This document shows, one piece after another, positions 57,431 through 64,000 of a stretch of DNA of 64,000 bases. The DNA is taken from positions 1 to 64,000 of the forward strand of contig PUQB01000711.1 in assembly GCA_003024785.1 (NCBI GenBank). Direction: 5' to 3'. The stretch's first letter is position 1. Every line of letters starts with the position of its first letter. Under the pieces are notes generated by a model, which saw only the letters and a list, made by a program, of their open reading frames with translations, did no database searches and had not been told where the DNA came from. Position numbers and translations under genes: made by a program. The DNA comes from Selaginella tamariscina. Its lineage: Eukaryota > Streptophyta > Lycopodiopsida > Selaginellales > Selaginellaceae.

Positions 57431-57885
57431 GAACTTTTAAACGGAATAAAATACTGTAAGAACATTTGTGTTTTTATTAGTGTTTATTCGTGTTCATTTC
57501 AGTATTTAGTGTTCGTGTCCAAAATAACTGAATCTTGTGTCATTATCCCATGTTTATTTCTGTGTTTAGTGTTCCTTTCTAAATAATTAAATCCCGTGTT
57601 CACGTTCTGTGTTTATTTTTGTGTTTAGTGTTCATGTCTAAATAATTGAATCGCATGTTCACGTTTGTGTTTGTGTTTGTGTTTGTGTTCTATTCGAGTT
57701 TGTGTATTGAACTACAATTATAACTGGTCAACTTTGTAATACGGAACAGACCCAAACTAATAATGTAGGTTGGAATACATCATTTTCTCATTGTCAGTCC
57801 TATTAATTGTATCATGGAAACAAACGATCGATTTAAGATTAATTACATATCAAATTTTCATTTTTTGTAGCTTAGCCTGTTTAGG
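57430..57885. other. Spacer with tandem tgtttattcgtgtttagtg words
   Basis: Repeats short units such as gtgtttattt and gtgtttagtg (57465-57690), also present at 53450-53590 in the first unit. The sequence then passes into the promoter region of U copy 6. No gene is seen. Confidence 0.5.
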
Positions 57886-57890
57886 GCGGT

Positions 57891-57949
57891 ACGCGTTTCG
57901 CAGACGCGTTTCCAAGACGCGTCCACAGCAACATGGTGCTATTCACGTG
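57891..57949 (+). promoter_or_regulatory. CGCG-box cluster and G-box upstream of U copy 6
   Basis: ACGCGT at 57891, 57904 and 57917 and CACGTG at 57944-57949. One CGCG box fewer than in copy 5. Confidence 0.5.
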
Positions 57950-57988
57950 TCTGATTAAACCAATGGGTTAAAGGATATTCCATGTTCT

Positions 57989-58011
57989 TCCGTACTTAAA
58001 TTAAGTACGGA
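57989..58011 (+). promoter_or_regulatory. 23-base palindrome upstream of U copy 6
   Basis: Identical to 53916-53938: TCCGTACTTAA, one base, then its complement. The TATA box TATAAA follows at 58022-58027. Confidence 0.55.
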
Positions 58012-58096
58012 TTCCTGGCTTTATAAAGCTCAGCAGTTTGCAGTGGATCTCATTCATCTTATCTAGTTCCGTTTCATCTGTCTTAGGTATCTATCC

Positions 58097-59083
58097 ATGG
58101 CTGTTACTTTGAATGATGTATTCGGCAAGAAAAATATTTCAGAGATTGTTAAATCATTCGATTTTTCCAAGGTAAAGCAATACACATTCATGTAACTTGA
58201 TGGTAACTTATATGTTCTTGTGCAGATGGACGTGAGAGATGCTAGCAAACATGACTATCTTACTGTTGGTCTTGCGCCTTCCTTTGGGAAGCTGAACAGC
58301 AGTAGTATCAAACAGCTAGATGATCATCTCAAGGTTATGATTACGGGAACCACCAAGCTCATAGCGAAAATGCCTCCAAATCAAAGGACATGGGAGAATG
58401 TGGTGAGTGCCCTCCAGCAAAACACGCTGATCGAGCCCATGGACGATGGCATTCATAGATCTGATATGCTGATCAAGAAGAATGTAAACGTTTTCAAGGT
58501 TGATGGTTCACCCGACGAAGCCATTGTGCGTGAGGTAAGAATCAGAAATGTGCAGTCGCCGCTTCTTCCTGGCTTGAAACTGCTGAATTTGCAGGTGCAC
58601 ACATGGTTTGTCAAATCTTATCAAAGATCAAGATGTCCTGGATGCAACTCAAATCGATATCGATGTTCTGGGACGTATTGTTGCTCAGACTGGAGCTACA
58701 TTAACAGTTTCGAGACGTTTTTCGCCAAGCATGAAAAGCACCAGAAAACAATGCTCGACATTGGAGTGTTAAGATATCCAGACATTGATCACCATATTTT
58801 AAGGTACATAGCATTCTTCCTTGTCTATAAAGTTCAAAGTTTTGTGCAGGTTTACCGTATAAAACTTGATGCTTGGTCCGACAGCAATAGATACTTTTTG
58901 TCCAGGATGACTCCAATGGCATAACGGGGGTAAGCTCTAATCGTGACACACTAAAATGTGTGTTTTACATCGATTTTACAGAGTTTAATGTTCGAAATAC
59001 AAGCTCGTGAGAGTGTTATGAAGGAGCTGAAGGCCGAGACAATAAAAAAGGCTGTGAAAGACGCTGAAGATCTCCTTGCGTAG
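58097..59083 (+). pseudogene. Family U, copy 6: same structure, several one-base frameshifts
   Basis: Exons 58097-58171, 58226-58534, 58595-58803, 58850 to about 58928, and about 58983-59083, with the same splice sites as copy 5. Exons 1 and 2 are intact. Exon 3 has one extra base (gtcaaatctt) and two missing ones (agctacatt; gatcaccat), exon 4 has two missing (atagatac; aacggg), and exon 5 two missing (cgaaatac; aagctcg). Almost every difference from copy 5 is a one-base length change, while substitutions are rare, also in the introns. Real decay would leave more substitutions, so the gene may be intact in the living plant. Confidence 0.7.
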
Positions 59084-59159
59084 TAAAACACCGACGAGTT
59101 GAATAAGTCAGTGTGCAAATAAATGTGTGTTTTAATTGAATAAAATCATCCTGGTTTAA

Positions 59160-59382
59160 GGGCACCACACTTAACAGTCAAACCGTTAAGCATAACTTTC
59201 ATTAATGCAGCCGAAAATATGCAATTAATATACCGGGAATATGTAATAAATAAATTAAGGGACGCTAAGTGAGGATGGGAGGGTCATTTAGCGTCCTTTA
59301 ACTTACTGTCCGGCATTATTTATGGCATATTCCGGCTGCATTCATTAAGGGTTTAACTGCTATGTGTGGTACGAAGCGACCC
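59160..59382. mobile_element. MITE, 223 bp, in one tandem copy only
   Basis: Starts gggcaccacac and ends gcgaccc; the arms (left accacacttaacagtcaaac, right gtttaactgctatgtgtggt) are inverted complements with mismatches, and the internal segments gcagccgaaaatatgc/gcatattccggctgc and gggacgctaagtga/tcatttagcgtcctt pair as well. The same position in the first unit (55093-55100, ctggtttaattata) is empty. Flanks taa/tag suggest a TA or TWA target site, as for Tourist/PIF-Harbinger or Stowaway-like MITEs. Confidence 0.75.
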
Positions 59383-60509
59383 TAGTTATACCACATTGTT
59401 GTTATTTAAGGTGTGTGGACAGTCACCAGACATCGTACCGTTACTGTGACTGTACGGGTTTAAATCAATGTGAAGTTACAAGCCTATAATATATATATAT
59501 ATATAAGCAAGCTACATTATAAATAGGCATATATATTTTAATATTGGGATAGTGTTATCAATCTTATTTATGTTAATATCAATTAACCGATCTTTAAAAC
59601 GTTTATAATAATTCATATTATGATATTGGCTCAACGTACTCGTATAGAGGTTTATGAATGTTTAAGGTGTTTTATTTTTTATTTATGAAAATATCTTAGA
59701 TTAAACATTTTTTATGAATCTGAGAAATACAGCATATATATTATTTATTTTGTATTGATGTCGATTGTTTCTTTCAGTGCGATGAAAGTATTAATTAATT
59801 GGATATAATAAAAAATACCAAAGATGTATTAAATCAAAATGCAAAAATAAAGACGGGTGATGTAATTTGTACAAATATATGACTTATTAAAAGTAAATTA
59901 GAAATCTCATAAATATGTTGAATCATTACAATTAATTTAAAATCATTACAATTAAGATTGTACCTACAAAAATGATAAAGGAAGTTTGATAAACAAAATT
60001 ATCTTAGAGGAAAAGTTAGTTAAGGTCTTAATTTTAAATGACTTAATTAATATTAATTATTTATTAAATATATTCATAATGCTCATTAATAATTATATGT
60101 GGAAATATAAGGAGGAGACAAGTGATGACATGGAGGGATTGAATACCAAAACATAGCCTTTATGTGTTGTGCTTACATGTATGTATATTATATAAAGTAT
60201 TAGATTGTAAATAATTTCATGCGTGTGTGTGTATATATATACACAACACATATTTATATGTATATATATGTATATTTATGCATATATAAGTATATTTTGA
60301 ATAGGTAACTAATATCATTTTGTATAATATAATCATATACATACGTATATATGTATGTATATACTTATAACATACACATATAATGGCGTGTTTTTTAATT
60401 CAATTAAATTATCTTGGTTTATAACCATATTGTTGTTATTTAAGGTGTGTAGAGAGTCATACCATTAAGGGTTTGTATGTATGCGTGGATCAGTGTGAAG
60501 TTACAAGCC

Positions 60510-60544
<35 letters not shown>

Positions 60545-60589
60545 AAAGCAAGTTATATATGTATTATTATATATAGACATATTATTTTT
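59383..60589. other. 3' flank of U copy 6, AT-rich
   Basis: Corresponds to 55100-56262 of the first unit with many small differences. (TA)n at 59490-59505; (GT)n(TA)n at 60509-60545. No gene is seen. Confidence 0.5.
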
Positions 60590-60703
60590 AATGTACATGG
60601 ATAACACTATTAAACTAATATATAATGTATTATATATTATTATATATATTATATAAGTTATATATGTATTATTATATATTAGTTTTATCCATGTACATAT
60701 ATA
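60590..60703. mobile_element. AT-rich fold-back
   Basis: aatgtacatggataa...aaactaatatataat is complementary to attatatattagttttatcc..atgtacat (60665-60700) apart from a 7-base insertion; the loop is TA-rich. It sits at the end of the second tandem unit. Confidence 0.45.
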
Positions 60704-62009
60704 TAATGGATTATGTAAATGTAATATGTATATTTATGCATATATTATATTTTGAATAGGTATATAATATATTTGTATATATAATCATGTACATATGCAT
60801 GAGAATACTTAAAAACACACACACACACATACATACATACACACACACACACATATATAGATAGAATTTAAACTATAACATGTATAAACGTGGAGTTTTA
60901 GATAATATGTACAACATATACAAATATGATTATAACTTACATTCCTATATAAGCTAGACGCGTATATGATTTTTTATTTTTTATTTTTTTATTTCTTTTT
61001 TGAAGAATGGAGCATAATTATAAGAGAGGGTTTTTGCAACCAGCTTGTATATGATAAAATACGCTTTGAGTAAACCATTAACTAATTGATTACATACATA
61101 TAAAATTTTTATTTATATGCATTTGAAAGATAGAAATGAAAAACAAATCTTAAGGTTAATGTATACATAATTGGCATGTATATGTTTATTATTTATTTAT
61201 TTATTTTGAGTTATATTTATTAATTAACTAAGGTTAATTTATTATGGCTAAATATAAAAGCGGTAAAAGTTCTATATATGTGAAAATAATTATTAAAACA
61301 AAACAGAAACATTTTCAAAACTGAATATCTAATCAAATAACAAACACATTAGTTTTTATAATTAAATACTAGGAAACTTATTATTAATAAGGATATACTG
61401 CTAGGACAAACGGAGTATATTCGAAATATACATGTGTATATTGTTATAATATTGTTATATTAATTTCTTATATCGCATATTTTATATGGGTAATATAATA
61501 TTAGTTAAGTAAATATTTATTAAGTTAAAGTAGTTTAATTTATTCTTTAATGATTTGTTTATAATAGTTTACTTTCATGTACGTAGGTAACGTGCTTTTA
61601 AAGAGTTTCACACGTTCATTATAATATTCAGGGTATCTACGGCACTCGCAAGGGTATCTTAAGGGTAGTGTATTCAGTTAAGGGCAATCTGAAGAGCAAA
61701 TGTGGGTTCAAAATCTCATTCCCATTACGAGATTTTAATTAAATTTCCTGTTTATTCTTTGATTTATATATTTCTTTCTATGTCTAGCGATGAAGATGAT
61801 ACGATCAAGGCGGAGTTCCGTATCGCATAGCTAGGTAAATATGTGTATGTATATATGTATAATATGTATATATAAAATGTTTTTATAACCCATTAAGTTC
61901 TTATATAATATACATATAAGGTATTATTTACTTGATTGCTTAATATACGGATTTATTTATTTAATTTATATTTATTTAATTTTATAGAACTCCATCTGAG
62001 TTAGAGAGC
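60704..62009. other. AT-rich intergenic DNA and 5' region of the MEE60-like gene
   Basis: (CA)n at 60817-60852. Near 61780-61813 is a short open stretch (atgtctagcgatgaagatga) followed by taggtaaat; with the acceptor tttatag at 61987 this could be a non-coding first exon and its intron (about 61834-61987). The rest has nothing. Confidence 0.4.
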
Positions 62010-62233
62010 ATGCGAAGGCATTTTAATAGTAAAACAAGGCAAGTTCATGTGACTGCACTTGATGAATTGGTGAGTGTGAATTCATTCTTCACAGTGGCTG
62101 TGTTTATTGGGATAACGTTAAGTGCCTCCAATGTTCATATTGGTCCTGAAGACTCTTCACGCTGTATTGCAGGTTTGCGTGCGTGCGTGCGTGTTTGAGA
62201 GAGAAATAAGTGTTATATGTGAATCAGTCCATA

Positions 62234-62278
<45 letters not shown>

Positions 62279-62511
62279 ATCTGTATGTGGTGTTCAGTCT
62301 GTGTATATGTGGTGTATAAGAATCTGTGAATATATAATCTTACTTATGCTACTCTAGACATAAAAAAACAGTCTCGACACAGAAGTGTGTGTGTGTGTGT
62401 GTGTGTAAGTAATGTGTATAAGACTGGAATCTCTCTCTCTCTCTCGTTTATTGTGTTTAATTAATGTGTAAGTAATTGACAGAGAAAGATATGTTATATG
62501 TGAATCAGTAC

Positions 62512-62573
<62 letters not shown>

Positions 62574-63525
62574 TGTGTGTGTTCAGTCTGTGTATATGTG
62601 GTGTATAAGAATCTGTGAATATATAATCTTATTTGCTACTCTATACATAAAAAACAGTCTCGACACAGAAGTGTGTGTGTGTGTGTGTAATGTGTATAAG
62701 AATCTCTCTCTCTCTTTTATTGTGTTTAATTAATGTGTAAGTAATATGCTATACAGGGCTTCGAACTTTCAAGCGTCTTATAGTCGCTGAAGTCATTGCA
62801 TTCAGCTGTTTCCAGTTTTCCAGGTATATTCTTGTGTGTGCGTGCGTGCGTGTGTGTGTGTGAGAGAGAGAGAGAGAATTAAGTTATTATTACTAACAAT
62901 ATACATTAATACAGTCTTGTAGCTCATGGTCTTAAGCTTTTAATGGTATTTAAAAATAGTAAAGAGTCCTCTACGGATTGTGCAACTATGAACCACAAAC
63001 TACTCCGTCTTGGTATACTTGCTTCAGCTGTCGGCTCCGGTGCAGGTTTTACATTATATTTTTAAATTATTAATTAAATATATTACGTTATGTATTAATA
63101 AATAAATGAGTACTAACATTTTATTAATAGGTTTAATAACTAGTGTTAATTTTAAAACTTTTAATTAATATATTAATAGTTTTGTTGATGATAATATTGA
63201 AGATTTATGAATAATCATAAGCTTAATATATTAGTTAATACTTCATATTATTTTTCTTATGCTAATTACAAAATAACTAAGTTAACTGTTAATTATATAT
63301 ATACTACTATTATTATTTATGATTAATAAAAATTTAATAATTTCTATATTTTATACAGGGACCATTTTTCTCATGCTTTCACTTATTTGTTACGTACAAC
63401 TAAGATTTGGCAACATAATATGTGGAGATCCTTGGGTTCTCCAGGCCGCCATCCCACTTATTGTGCTTGTCTCAACTGGCCTTATTATGTTTATTTCTTC
63501 CGTTTGTTACGCTTTTCTACATTAA
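62010..63525 (+). CDS. MEE60-like plant membrane protein, four exons, intact
   Basis: Exons 62010-62172, 62757-62823, 62915-63045 and 63359-63525; phases 1, 2 and 1; 175 residues. The first ATG in the open frame gives MRRHFNSKTRQVHVTALDEL, then VSVNSFFTVAVFIGITLSAS. Four hydrophobic segments: TVAVFIGITL; LIVAEVIAFSCFQFSSLVAHGL; LRLGILASAVGSGAGTIFLM; IPLIVLVSTGLIMFISSVCYAF. The pattern VTALDxLVxVNSxFTxAVFIG, FxSSLVAxGLK, QxxxGNxxCG and four TMs is what I remember of plant maternal effect embryo arrest 60 (MEE60)-type proteins. The molecular role is not known. It is the only gene here that is open throughout. Introns 1 and 3 are long for the window and intron 1 is full of microsatellites. Confidence 0.72.
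62208..62745. repeat. Tandem duplication with CT, CA and GT microsatellites in intron 1
   Basis: A unit of ~281 bp occurs twice: gttatatgtgaatcagt, (CT)n, (CA)n, tgtatatgtggtgtataaga, cagtctcgacacagaagtg, (GT)n, (CT)n, tgtgtttaattaatgtgtaa. The copies differ mostly in repeat length. (CT)n(CA)n lies at 62236-62279 and 62514-62570. Confidence 0.8.
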
Positions 63526-64000
63526 TCATTATTAATTAATGCATTATTATTATTAATAAATCTTAAATCGTATTTTTAAAATCAATTGTTTACGAGTTTA
63601 TATCAATATTATTAAATTTATGACAGTGAGAAACCTGCTGTTAATAATATTAATAATAACACGCATATTAATATTTGTTTGAAACATGTTCACTCCTCGC
63701 ACTACACAGATACACACTCACAACACAGTTTTATATAATACACACGTAAATGTACGCTCATAAAGCACACATGATGTGTCGGACCTCCCCCACACACGCA
63801 TATCAATAAATAGGTAATTAAGGATGTTAATTTTTCTTAATTTTCAGTTGTAATTAAGAAATGTAATGCTGCACATGAGACCATGCATGCTGAGATCCGT
63901 CTGTTTCAGTATGAGTTAACATCAGAAGGTGCGTCTCTTCCCAGTAGCCAATGAGGACAGCAACAAGCTGGGGAACTCTAGTGGCACACCTTCCTCGTAG
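63526..64000. other. 3' flank of the MEE60-like gene
   Basis: Near the stop, aataaatctt (63554) could be a polyadenylation signal. At 63845-63960 a less AT-rich stretch begins that may be the next gene; it is cut by the window end. Confidence 0.4.

Noticed and set aside
62122-62733. Open frames running through CT/CA/GT repeats (poly Leu-Ser and Thr-His)
   Set aside because: Microsatellite translation within intron 1 of the MEE60-like gene.
1-64000. tRNA, rRNA or organelle genes
   Set aside because: No cloverleaf-type or rRNA-like stretch was noticed by eye; a tRNAscan-type search would be needed to exclude tRNAs firmly.

Overview
The window is nuclear DNA of a land plant. It has spliceosomal introns with GT..AG ends, AT-rich intergenic DNA full of TA/CA microsatellites, LTR retrotransposons of both Ty3 and Ty1 type, hAT transposase relics, and a 4-TM protein gene that looks like the plant-specific MEE60 family. 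Several features would fit a bryophyte, lycophyte or fern better than a seed plant: chromoviruses whose primer-binding site matches their own LTR, a Crinkler-type NTPase-nuclease gene, and genes with ~50 nt introns. I cannot fix the species.

Layout. 0-3.5 kb: a broken ParB-like/methyltransferase-like gene and an FCP1/HAD-type phosphatase-like gene. 3.7-5.9 kb: AT-rich. 6-7 kb: copy 1 of an unrecognised multi-exon gene family (called family U here). 8.9-11.1 kb: a fold-back element and a ZNF862-like hAT transposase relic. 11.6-12.2 kb: a decayed U copy. 13.7-15.6 kb: a GC-richer, intronless Crinkler/RHS-like gene with frameshifts. 15.6-18 kb: Ty1/copia relics. 18-20.4 kb: a fold-back and two more U fragments. 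20.4-23.3 kb: AT-rich.

23.3-49.5 kb is a nest of LTR retrotransposons that I could bound with target-site duplications. Element B (Ty3 type, minus strand, TSD GAACC, tRNA-Met-like PBS) is split by chromovirus A (minus, TSD TTGGC). Chromovirus C (minus, TSD GATGT) and chromovirus D (plus, TSD AAGGT) sit in an older repeat that forms an imperfect inverted repeat (35.1-42.6 and 49.6-50.8 kb). D has lost protease, RT and most of RNase H, and carries a nested gag-only element E (minus, TSD CTGTT/CCGTT).

51.4-60.6 kb holds a DUF659-type hAT relic and a U gene, followed by a tandem duplicate of both (period about 4.07 kb); the second copy has a 223 bp MITE downstream. 59.4-61.9 kb is AT-rich. The window ends with an intact four-exon gene for a 175-residue, four-TM MEE60-like membrane protein (62.0-63.5 kb).

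Two general points. First, most protein-coding features carry single-base frameshifts, and the best duplicate pair differs mainly by one-base length changes, so residual long-read consensus error is a real alternative to decay. Second, the most unusual items are family U with its shared promoter architecture, the self-complementary LTR/PBS of chromoviruses A, C and D, the ParB-plus-methyltransferase-like gene, and the Crinkler-type gene.
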